NCBI GenBank assembly: GCA_017849335.1
Contig: JAFIHP010000386.1
Span: 1 to 7,327, forward strand
Origin: Actinomycetales bacterium
GTDB lineage: Bacteria; Actinomycetota; Actinomycetes; S36-B12
Direction of reading: 5' to 3'
DNA: 7,327 nucleotides
A model generated the notes under the pieces. It did not search any database. It was not told the DNA's origin and was given only the letters and a program-made list of their open reading frames with translations. Shown here piece after piece: positions 1 to 5,630 of this stretch (the first letter of the stretch is position 1; each line of letters opens with the position of its first letter). A program made the translations under genes and the position numbers.

Positions 1-366
1 ACCGTCAACGCCCTGGCAGCCTCGGACTACGTCGTGATCCCGATGCAGGCCGAGTACTTCGCGCTGCGGGGCGTCGCCCTGCTGACGAACACGATCGACA
101 AGGTCGTCGCCCGGGTGAACCCGAAGGTCTCGGTGCTCGGCGTGCTGGTGACGATGTACAACAAGGGCACGCTGCACAGCCGCGAGGTGCTGGAGCGGGT
201 CCGCTCGGCGTTCGGGGACAAGGTCTTCCAGACGGTCATCGCGAAGACGATCAAGTTCGCCGACTCCGTGGTGGCGCACGAGCCGATCACCGAGTACGCG
301 CCCGACAGCCCCGGTGCCGAGTCGTACCGGCAGCTCGCGCGCGAAGTCATCGCCCGGATGGACTGA
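1..366 (+). CDS. ParA/Soj-family ATPase, C-terminal part (5' end outside the window)
   Basis: This is the last 121 codons of a ParA/MinD-type (deviant Walker) ATPase. The frame is open from base 1 and stops at TGA 364-366. The visible protein carries the family's stretch VIPMQAEYFALRG, which follows the Walker B region. Next comes VLGVLVTMYNKGTLHSREV, matching the conserved 'GVLLTMxxxRTxxxxxV' segment of Soj. It ends with the usual PITEYAPDSPGAESYRQLA tail, where G-A-x-x-Y is typical. The Walker A' and Walker B motifs lie upstream and cannot be checked. Family knowledge: these ATPases bind DNA as ATP dimers and position chromosomes or other cargo. This copy sits directly before scpAB rather than beside parB, as in the second ParA-like gene of many actinobacteria. 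It is therefore probably a paralogue and not the oriC-linked ParA. The GTG at 34 is internal and is not the start. Confidence 0.9.
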   Translation, partial: TVNALAASDYVVIPMQAEYFALRGVALLTNTIDKVVARVNPKVSVLGVLVTMYNKGTLHSREVLERVRSAFGDKVFQTVIAKTIKFADSVVAHEPITEYAPDSPGAESYRQLAREVIARMD

Positions 367-370
367 CCCC

Positions 371-1267
371 GTGACGACCACCGAGCCGGCGGTCGAGTCG
401 AACGCGGCGACGGACGCCGCGGACCCGGCCACGACCGGCTTCTCGTTGCGCGTCGGGGACTTCGAGGGCCCGTTCGACCTGCTGCTCTCCCTGATCGCCA
501 AGCACAAGCTCGAGGTCACCGAACTCGCGCTCCACCGGGTCACCGACGAGTTCATCGCGTACATCCGAAGCCAGGGCGTGGAGTGGGACCTCGACGAGGC
601 CAGCAGCTTCCTCGTCGTCGCCGCGACGCTGCTGGACCTGAAGGCGGCCCGGCTCCTGCCGTCGGGCGAGGTGGAGGACGAAGAGGACCTCGCCCTCCTC
701 GAGGCGCGTGACCTGCTGTTCGCCCGGCTGCTGCAGTACCGGGCGTACAAGGAGGTCTCGGCACTGTTCGCGGAGCAGATGGCCGGGGCCGCCCGTCGCA
801 TGCCGAGAACCGTCGGCCTCGATCCGGACCTGGCCGCGCTCCTGCCGGAGGTCCTGATCGGCCTGGGACCCGACCAGTTCGCGGCGCTCGCGGCGCGCGC
901 GATGGCGCCCAAGCCGGCGCCGGAGGTGTCGGTCGCGCACATCCACGTGCAGCGGGTCAGCGTGCGCGAGCAGGCGGCGTTGATCGTCGACCGCCTGCGC
1001 CGGCAGCGGACGTCGACCTTCCGGGCGCTGGTCGCCGACGCCGACAGCACGCTCGTCGTGATCGGGCGCTTCCTCGCGCTCCTGGAGCTGTACCGGGAGC
1101 AGGTCGTGGCCTTCGACCAGCTGACGCCGCTCGGCGACCTGACCATCCGGTGGACCGGCACCGACGACGGCGAGGTAGCCGTGACCGACGAGTTCGACGT
1201 GGAGCGCGAGGTGGACCGGGTCGACGAACCCCCAGCCCCGGACGTCCAGGAGGGAAGCGATGTCTGA
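371..1267 (+). CDS. scpA: Segregation and condensation protein A (ScpA, kleisin)
   Basis: The product is 298 residues from GTG 371, which lies 4 bp after the upstream stop. An open frame continues upstream to 314, but only inside the ParA-like gene, so GTG 371 is the sensible start. The ribosome site is weak (GGATGG about 9 nt upstream), which suggests translational coupling. ScpA is the kleisin that bridges the Smc dimer and recruits ScpB in bacterial condensin. Its hallmark N-terminal region starts at about residue 30 (FEGPFDLLLSLIAKHKLEV) and continues through the conserved helix with SSFLVVAATLLDLKAARLLP. The C-terminal winged-helix that contacts the Smc head spans about residues 195-265 (VSVREQAALIVDRL, then LALLELYREQVVAF). 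An acidic tail of about 30 residues follows it. The frame overlaps scpB by 8 bp. Length is slightly above the usual 240-270 residues because of the two tails. Confidence 0.96.
   Translation: MTTTEPAVESNAATDAADPATTGFSLRVGDFEGPFDLLLSLIAKHKLEVTELALHRVTDEFIAYIRSQGVEWDLDEASSFLVVAATLLDLKAARLLPSGEVEDEEDLALLEARDLLFARLLQYRAYKEVSALFAEQMAGAARRMPRTVGLDPDLAALLPEVLIGLGPDQFAALAARAMAPKPAPEVSVAHIHVQRVSVREQAALIVDRLRRQRTSTFRALVADADSTLVVIGRFLALLELYREQVVAFDQLTPLGDLTIRWTGTDDGEVAVTDEFDVEREVDRVDEPPAPDVQEGSDV
1248..1254 (+). promoter_or_regulatory. Strong Shine-Dalgarno for scpB
   Basis: AGGAGGG lies 5 nt before ATG 1260 and within the last codons of scpA. It fixes the scpB start and makes the 8-bp overlap a likely translational coupling point that keeps ScpA and ScpB output in proportion. 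Confidence 0.7.
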
Positions 1268-1958
1268 GCAGGAGACGGTCGAGGTCGACCCGGAGGTCGA
1301 CGAGGTGGCCGTGGTCGACGCGGAGGTCGTCGAGACGGTCGAGATCGACGAGGAGGCCGACGAGGTCGAGACCGACGACGCCGACGAGACCGAGCTGGGC
1401 GCGCCGTCGCTCGGTGCTGCGCTCGAGGCGCTCCTCCTGCTGGCGGACGAGCCGATGACCGTTCTCGAGCTCGCGTCGGCGGTCCGCCGTCCGGCCGACG
1501 ACGTGGCCGCGGTACTCGCGGGTCTGGCGGAGCAGTACGTGGCCGACGGCCGCGGCTTCGAGCTCCGGGAGATCGCGGGGGGCTGGCGGTTCTACACCGC
1601 CGGCTCCTGCTCGGACCTCGTGCAGCGCTACGTGCACGACGGGCAGCAGGCCCGGCTCACGCAGGCGGCCCTGGAGACCCTGGCGGTCATCGCCTACCGC
1701 CAGCCCATCACGCGCAGCCGCGTCAGCGCCGTTCGAGGCGTCAATGTCGACGGCGTGGTGCGGACGCTCGTCGCGCGCGGCCTGGTCGCCGAGTCCGGGT
1801 CCGACGGCGAGTCCGGTGCTCACCTGTACGTGACCACGTCGCACTTCCTCGAGCGCATGGGGATCTCGACCCTGGCCGAGCTGCCTCCGCTCGCCGAGCA
1901 CCTGCCCGACCTCGCGGACCTCGAGGACCTGCTCGACTCGGCTGCGACAGGGGAGTGA
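1260..1958 (+). CDS. scpB: Segregation and condensation protein B (ScpB)
   Basis: The product is 232 residues from ATG 1260, with a strong AGGAGGG site upstream. ScpB dimers bind the middle of ScpA and complete the Smc-ScpA-ScpB condensin. The protein has two winged-helix domains. The first covers about residues 50-125 (ALEALLLLADEPMTVLELA, then GFELREIAGGWRFYT). The second covers about 130-205 and is highly diagnostic: LTQAALETLAVIAYRQPITR, RGVNVDGVVRTLVARGLV, and TTSHFLERMGISTLAELPPL. Residues 1-46 form an unusual extension with 22 Asp/Glu and no Lys, Arg or His, rich in Val-acidic alternation. It is probably disordered and not part of the core fold. The stop codon overlaps a possible GTG start of the next gene, but a better ATG is 2 bp downstream. 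Confidence 0.96.
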   Translation: MSEQETVEVDPEVDEVAVVDAEVVETVEIDEEADEVETDDADETELGAPSLGAALEALLLLADEPMTVLELASAVRRPADDVAAVLAGLAEQYVADGRGFELREIAGGWRFYTAGSCSDLVQRYVHDGQQARLTQAALETLAVIAYRQPITRSRVSAVRGVNVDGVVRTLVARGLVAESGSDGESGAHLYVTTSHFLERMGISTLAELPPLAEHLPDLADLEDLLDSAATGE

Positions 1959-1960
1959 CG

Positions 1961-2707
1961 ATGGCGACCAACGACACGGACGACGGCCTGATCCGACTGC
2001 AGAAGGTCCTCGCGGCGGCAGGCCTGGGCAGCCGCCGGGCCTGCGAAGCGCTCATCGATGCCGGCCGGGTGGAGGTCGACGGCAAGCGCGTTCGCGAGCA
2101 AGGCCTCCGCGTCGACCCGCGGACCGCGGTGATCCGCGTCGACGGCGAGCGCGTACCGACCGCGCCGGACACCGCGGTCTACGCGTTCAACAAGCCGCGC
2201 GGGGTGATCTCCACGATGTCCGACGACGAGGGTCGACCGTGTGTCGGAGACTGGGTCGCCGGCCGAACAGAGCGGCTGTTCCACGTGGGCCGGCTGGACG
2301 CCGACACCGAGGGCCTGCTGATCCTCACCAACGACGGCGAGCTCGCGAACCGGCTCGGGCACCCGCGGCACGAGGTGGCCAAGACCTACGTCGCGACGGT
2401 CCGGGGCCAGGTCCCGCCCGCGGCGCTGCGTGAGCTCCGTGACGGCGTCGAGCTCGAGGACGGGCCGGCCCAGGTCGACTCCGCGCGGATCCTCCAGAAG
2501 CTCCCGGACCGGACCCTGATCGAGGTCGTCATCCATTCCGGCCGCAACCGGATCGTCCGGCGCATGCTCGAGGCCGTCGGCCACCCGGTGACCGATCTCG
2601 TGCGGACGAGCATCGGCCCGCTCGCCCTCGGGCAGCAGCGGCCGGGCGTCGTCCGTGCCGTCACGGGCAAGGAGCTGCGCGAGCTCTACACCGCCGTCGG
2701 CCTCTAG
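1961..2707 (+). CDS. rluB: RsuA/RluB-family 23S rRNA pseudouridine synthase
   Basis: The product is 248 residues from ATG 1961, preceded by AGGGGAG with 5 nt spacing. The in-frame GTG at 1955 would put the ribosome site too close, so ATG is preferred. An N-terminal S4 RNA-binding domain (about residues 10-50: IRLQKVLAAAGLGSRRACE, then GRVEVDGKRV) is followed by the synthase domain. The catalytic aspartate is D113 in GRLDADTEGLLILTNDGEL. The KTY motif (residues 141-143) and the GRNRIVRRM motif (about 195-202) are also in place. The family converts a specific uridine in rRNA to pseudouridine. Single-copy actinobacterial members beside scpB are usually annotated as RluB-like, acting on 23S rRNA helix 89. 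The exact target is inferred, not shown. The gene is 2 bp behind scpB and ends the first operon-like block. Confidence 0.93.
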   Translation: MATNDTDDGLIRLQKVLAAAGLGSRRACEALIDAGRVEVDGKRVREQGLRVDPRTAVIRVDGERVPTAPDTAVYAFNKPRGVISTMSDDEGRPCVGDWVAGRTERLFHVGRLDADTEGLLILTNDGELANRLGHPRHEVAKTYVATVRGQVPPAALRELRDGVELEDGPAQVDSARILQKLPDRTLIEVVIHSGRNRIVRRMLEAVGHPVTDLVRTSIGPLALGQQRPGVVRAVTGKELRELYTAVGL

Positions 2708-2726
2708 CAACCGTCGTCATGGTCGG

Positions 2727-2732
2727 TACAGT
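2727..2732 (+). promoter_or_regulatory. Possible -10 element upstream of aroH
   Basis: TACAGT fits the TANNNT pattern of an actinobacterial -10 box and lies in the 87-bp gap after rluB. No good TTGACA-like box is seen 17-18 bp upstream; the candidate positions overlap the rluB stop region. If used, it would start RNA near 2739 and give an untranslated leader of about 56 nt. This is a weak call based on sequence pattern and position only. Confidence 0.3.
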
Positions 2733-2753
2733 GACGCGGCTGGCATCGGGTCG

Positions 2754-2783
2754 ATGATGATGGTGGCGTTCGTCGAGGTGTGA
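2754..2783 (+). other. Nine-codon reading frame (possible leader peptide) before aroH
   Basis: Three consecutive ATG codons (2754-2762) open a frame reading MMMVAFVEV and stopping at TGA 2781-2783. The stop overlaps the Shine-Dalgarno GAGGAG of aroH. A small hairpin (CATCG, loop GGT, CGATG, 2744-2756) covers the first ATG. The placement would suit translational coupling, or a leader peptide affecting aroH. However, there is one Phe codon and no Tyr run, and the frame could be chance. No clear ribosome site precedes it. Confidence 0.2.
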
Positions 2784-2787
2784 GGAG
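2782..2787 (+). promoter_or_regulatory. Shine-Dalgarno deciding the aroH start
   Basis: GAGGAG is 7 nt before GTG 2795, but 13 nt before ATG 2801, and it overlaps the alternative GTG 2780. It therefore favours GTG 2795 as the start. Confidence 0.6.
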
Positions 2788-2794
2788 TGGGGCC

Positions 2795-3157
2795 GTGCCC
2801 ATGCGTGGAATCCGAGGCGCCACCTGCCTGCAGGCGGACGACGCCGACGAGATGCGCGGTGCGGTGCGTGAGCTGCTCGGCGAGGTGATCACCCGCAACG
2901 GTCTGACGGCCGACCAGATCGTCAGCGTGATCTTGACGGCGACGCCGGACCTGACCTCGGCGTTCCCGGCAGCGGGTGCTCGCGACTTCGGCCTCACCGA
3001 CGTCCCGCTGCTGTGCGCGCAGGAGATCGACGTGGCGGGAGCTCTCCCGCGCGTCGTCCGGATACTCATGCATGCCGAGCTGGAGGGACCCCGGTCCGCG
3101 ATCTCGCACGTGTACCTGCGCGGGGCCGACGTGCTCCGCCAGGACCTCGTGCAGTGA
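2795..3157 (+). CDS. aroH: Chorismate mutase, monofunctional AroH type
   Basis: The product is 120 residues from GTG 2795. This start gives the same N-terminal register as the Bacillus subtilis enzyme. It is the trimeric AroH-class chorismate mutase, which rearranges chorismate to prephenate in the cytoplasm, the branch step to Tyr and Phe. The expected active-site residues are present in the expected order: R7 (RGIRGAT), F57 and R63 region (SAFPAAGAR), C74 and E77 (LLCAQEID), R89 (RVVRI), Y107 (SHVYL), and R115 (ADVLRQDL). Length is close to the family norm of about 120-127. It is distinct from the helical AroQ class found as the main mutase in many actinobacteria. The stop codon overlaps the tyrA start by 4 bp, so the two consecutive pathway steps are probably translated together. 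Confidence 0.95.
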   Translation: MPMRGIRGATCLQADDADEMRGAVRELLGEVITRNGLTADQIVSVILTATPDLTSAFPAAGARDFGLTDVPLLCAQEIDVAGALPRVVRILMHAELEGPRSAISHVYLRGADVLRQDLVQ

Positions 3158-4233
3158 CCGACCCGACGGGCATCGGCGGTCCGGTCCTGGTGATCGGGTC
3201 CGGGCTGATCGGCGCCTCGGTAGGCCTGGCCCTGCGTCGTGCCGGCGTCGACGTGCTCCTGCGCGACGCCGACCCGGACAACCTCGCCGTCGCGGTGGAC
3301 GCCGGGGCCGGCCGGATCGCCGGTCCGGGCGACCTGCCCGCGCTCGTCGTCGTCGCGGTGCCCCCGAGCCTGGCCGGTCAGGTGCTCGCCGACGCCTCCG
3401 CCGAGTTCGTCGATGCCACGCTCACCGACACCACGAGCGTGAAGGAGAGCGTCCTGGCCGACGCGATCGCGCGGGGAGCCGACCCGACGCGGCTCGTCGG
3501 CGGTCACCCGATGGCCGGACGGGAGGTCTCCGGCGCCGCCGGAGCGCGAACCGACCTGCTGGACGACCGCCTGTGGGTGCTGACACCGCTCGCGGAGTCC
3601 GGGATCGAGCACGTCCGGCAGGCCCATCGGCTGGTGTCGGCATGCGGGGCCTACCCGGTCGAGATGGGCGCGCGTGAGCACGACGCCGCCGTGGCCCTCG
3701 TGTCCCACACGCCACAGGTGCTCGCGAGCGTCCTCGCGGGCCAGCTGCTCGCCTCCGACCCCGATCGTGTCCGGATCGCGGGCCAGGGGCTGCGCGACAT
3801 GACGCGGATCGCCGGCTCGAACGTCGGACTCTGGACCGACATCCTGTCCGCGAACGCCGGCCAGGTCGCGGCCGTGCTCGACGAGGTCGTGGCCGCCCTG
3901 AGCCGTACCGCGGACGCCCTGCGTTCCGGGGACGGCCGCGAGGGCGTCGCGGGGATGCTCGCTGCCGGGGTGGAGGGACAGCTCCTGATCCCCGGCAAGC
4001 ACGGCGCCGCTCCCTCGGCCTATCGCGAGGTCACGGTCATGCTGGCCGACCGCCCCGGCGAGCTCGGCCGCCTGTTCGCCGTGGCGTCGGAGGCCGAGGT
4101 GAGCGTCGAGGATGTGCGGATCGAGCACGTGCTCGGCCGTCCGAGCGGGCTCGTCGCCCTGTTCGTCCGGCCCGAGGCGGGCGAGGACCTCGTCTGGGCG
4201 CTGACCGAGCGCGGTTTCGACGTCCGCGTCTGA
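3154..4233 (+). CDS. tyrA: Prephenate dehydrogenase with C-terminal ACT domain
   Basis: The product is 359 residues from GTG 3154, which overlaps the aroH stop by 4 bp (GTGA). The frame is open further upstream but only as a shadow of aroH. The enzyme oxidatively decarboxylates prephenate to 4-hydroxyphenylpyruvate, the direct precursor of tyrosine. The N-terminal Rossmann fold has GSGLIG at residues 15-20 and acidic D38 after strand 2, which suggests NAD+ use. The catalytic histidine is H118 in GGHPMAG. A second family histidine is H185 in SHTPQ, and the substrate-binding arginine is in the RDMTRIA segment (probably R218). Residues 290-359 form an ACT domain (YREVTVMLADRPGELGRLF), which in many TyrA proteins binds an aromatic amino acid for feedback control. 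Feedback by tyrosine is inferred. There is no fused mutase domain; that job belongs to the adjacent aroH. Confidence 0.95.
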   Translation: MTDPTGIGGPVLVIGSGLIGASVGLALRRAGVDVLLRDADPDNLAVAVDAGAGRIAGPGDLPALVVVAVPPSLAGQVLADASAEFVDATLTDTTSVKESVLADAIARGADPTRLVGGHPMAGREVSGAAGARTDLLDDRLWVLTPLAESGIEHVRQAHRLVSACGAYPVEMGAREHDAAVALVSHTPQVLASVLAGQLLASDPDRVRIAGQGLRDMTRIAGSNVGLWTDILSANAGQVAAVLDEVVAALSRTADALRSGDGREGVAGMLAAGVEGQLLIPGKHGAAPSAYREVTVMLADRPGELGRLFAVASEAEVSVEDVRIEHVLGRPSGLVALFVRPEAGEDLVWALTERGFDVRV

Positions 4234-4245
4234 CCTCTCCCGCCG

Positions 4246-4275
4246 CCGGCTCGACCCGCGCATGGGTGGCGCCGG
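4246..4275 (+). terminator. Hairpin between tyrA and cmk (possible terminator without U-tract)
   Basis: An imperfect inverted repeat lies 12 bp after the tyrA stop. The outer arms are CCGGC (4246-4250) and GCCGG (4271-4275). The inner arms are ACCC (4254-4257) and GGGT (4264-4267). A 3x3 internal segment with one possible C-G pair separates them, and the loop is 6 nt. No T-run follows. GC-rich hairpins without U-tracts are often proposed as actinobacterial terminators, but here the right arm also occupies the place where a cmk -35 box would be. It may therefore be an operator, or chance in GC-rich DNA. Confidence 0.35.
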
Positions 4276-4287
4276 GTCCCGCGCAAG

Positions 4288-4300
4288 TAGGGTCGTGACA
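4288..4300 (+). promoter_or_regulatory. Leaderless promoter of cmk (-10 TAGGGT)
   Basis: TAGGGT at 4288-4293 fits the actinobacterial -10 consensus TANNNT. Its last T is exactly 7 bases before the A of ATG 4300, so transcription would begin at the start codon itself and give a leaderless mRNA. No Shine-Dalgarno is seen before this ATG, which agrees. The -35 position (about 4265-4270, GGTGGC) is poor. Leaderless genes with this geometry are common in actinobacteria. Confidence 0.6.
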
Positions 4301-4995
4301 TGCGCGCACCGGTGATCGCCGTCGACGGCACTGCGGGATCGGGCAAGTCGAGCGTGTGCCGCGGGGTCGCCTCGGCGCGCGGCCTGCGCTACCTCGACAC
4401 CGGCGCGATGTACCGCGCCGTCACGTGGGCGGTCCTCGAGGCGAACGCCGACCCGCACGACGCCGATGCGGTCGCCGCGATCGCCGACAAGGTCGTGCTG
4501 ATCAGCGGCACCGACCCCGCTGCCCCGACGATCCATGTCGGCGACGTCGATGTCACGACGGCGGTGCGCGGCGACGCGGTCACCGCGGCCGTGAGCGCCG
4601 TGAGCGCCGTCCCGGCCGTGCGGGCACGACTGGTCGCCGTGCAGCGTGAGGTCGTCGACGCGGCCCGGGCGGACGCCTTCGGGGTCGTGGTCGAGGGGCG
4701 CGACATCACCACCGTGGTGCTTCCGGACGCGGACCTGAAGCTGTTCGTGACCGCCGATCCGGCGGTCCGCGCCGCTCGTCGCGCCGCGCAGGACGCCGAA
4801 CGCGAGGGCGAGCATCCCGATGTCGCGGTGACCGAGGCCCAGCTGCGTGCTCGTGACGCCAAGGACTCCTCCCGCGACATGTCGCCGCTCGCGCAGGCGG
4901 CGGACGCGGCCGTCGTCGACACGAGCCATGTGACGCTGGACGAGTCGATCGCACAGGTGATCGCCCTGGTCGACGCACTCGCGGAGCCGTCGTGA
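4300..4995 (+). CDS. cmk: Cytidylate kinase (CMP/dCMP kinase)
   Basis: The product is 231 residues from ATG 4300, with 9 residues before the P-loop as expected. Cmk transfers phosphate from ATP to CMP or dCMP in pyrimidine nucleotide recycling. Seen motifs are P-loop GTAGSGKSS (residues 10-18), substrate motif LDTGAMYRA (32-40), and the CMP-binding insert with VSAVPAVRARL (about 101-111). GRDITTVVLPDADLKLFV follows at 133-150, then an Arg-rich LID (VRAARRAA, with R157, R160, R161). The closing RDAKDSSRDMSPL (185-197) holds the conserved Asp, Ser and Arg of the family. Length matches other actinobacterial enzymes. A short repeated segment encodes AVSAVSAVPAV near residue 97. The gene probably begins its own transcription unit from the leaderless promoter. 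It overlaps the next gene by 4 bp and probably forms an operon with it and der. Confidence 0.96.
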   Translation: MRAPVIAVDGTAGSGKSSVCRGVASARGLRYLDTGAMYRAVTWAVLEANADPHDADAVAAIADKVVLISGTDPAAPTIHVGDVDVTTAVRGDAVTAAVSAVSAVPAVRARLVAVQREVVDAARADAFGVVVEGRDITTVVLPDADLKLFVTADPAVRAARRAAQDAEREGEHPDVAVTEAQLRARDAKDSSRDMSPLAQAADAAVVDTSHVTLDESIAQVIALVDALAEPS

Positions 4996-5630
4996 CAGCC
5001 ACGGGATCCATCGCGACGGCGATGCCGTCGTGGTCCGCGGCCGCGCACACCCGCAACCTCGCGTCGCTGGTCCTGCATCGCCTGTACCGGCTGCAGGCGC
5101 ACGGTTCTTTCCACGTCGGCACCGAGGGGCCGTTGGTGCTCGTGGTGCCGAGCCGGTCGCCACTGGCGGGACTGATGGTGCAGGCCGTGGCCCCGCGCCC
5201 GGTGCACGTGGTCGCGCAGGCCGAGCCCGACGCCACGCTGCCCGCCGGGCTCGTTCGGGCGACGGGCGGGATCGCCGTCGACACTCCGACCGCGATCGCG
5301 GCGCAGCACGATGCCCGGGCGGCCCTCGAGGACGGGCGTGCCGTCGCCGTCTGCGGGTCGACCGATGCTGTCCCGTATCTCGTGTCGACGACGCACGCAC
5401 CCGTGATGCCGGTGGTGCTGCTCGGCGCGGACGGTCGAGTGGCGGCGGACCCCCCGGCCCCGCGGACGCGGATCGACGCGTACTTCGTGCCGCCCGTGCG
5501 CGTCGAGGTGCCAGGCGACCCGCTGCGAGCCACGACCCGGGCCGCGGTCGCCGAGCAGGTACGCCAGCTCGTCGCCGATGCGACGGACCACGCACGCCGG
5601 CGAGCCGGACTGACGGAGGTAGGCGGATGA
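4992..5630 (+). CDS. PlsC-like acyltransferase-fold protein, catalytic motifs missing
   Basis: The product is 212 residues from GTG 4992, with GGAG 5 nt upstream and a 4-bp overlap with cmk. In actinobacteria a 1-acylglycerol-3-phosphate acyltransferase (PlsC family) commonly stands between cmk and der. The backbone of this protein fits that family: GPLVLVV before motif I, APRPVHVVAQAE after it, GGIAVDT, a region like LEDGRAVAV, APVMPVVLLG, then PPVRVEV and a helical Arg-rich end. The signature residues are absent. Where the family has NHxxxxDG the protein reads PSRSPLAG (residues 53-60), so the catalytic His is Ser54 and the Asp is Ala59. Where it has FPEGTR it reads VCGSTD (120-125). No HX4D occurs anywhere in the protein. 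No signal peptide or clear membrane helix is seen. The frame is intact with normal codon use, so it looks like a maintained non-catalytic homologue. Function is unknown. Confidence 0.75.
   Translation: MTATGSIATAMPSWSAAAHTRNLASLVLHRLYRLQAHGSFHVGTEGPLVLVVPSRSPLAGLMVQAVAPRPVHVVAQAEPDATLPAGLVRATGGIAVDTPTAIAAQHDARAALEDGRAVAVCGSTDAVPYLVSTTHAPVMPVVLLGADGRVAADPPAPRTRIDAYFVPPVRVEVPGDPLRATTRAAVAEQVRQLVADATDHARRRAGLTEVGG
5615..5620 (+). promoter_or_regulatory. Strong Shine-Dalgarno for der
   Basis: GGAGGT ends 6 nt before ATG 5627, inside the end of the PlsC-like gene. It settles the der start even though the frame stays open far upstream. Confidence 0.7.

Noticed and set aside
314..370. Upstream extension of scpA to position 314
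   Set aside because: It would overlap the ParA-like gene by about 50 bp and adds no conserved residues. GTG 371 sits just after the stop and fits the family.
957..1901. Minus-strand open frame opposite scpA and scpB
   Set aside because: It is antisense to conserved winged-helix coding sequence, and the product is a compositional mirror of the acidic tails.
4588..4625. Short tandem repeat GCCGTGAGC in cmk
   Set aside because: It is only about two copies, in frame, encoding AVSAVSAV in a variable part of the CMP-binding insert. It is likely neutral.
5030..5626. Upstream extension of der by about 200 codons
   Set aside because: The added sequence is Arg/Gly/Ala-rich and shadows the PlsC-like gene. 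ATG 5627 has a GGAGGT site at proper spacing.
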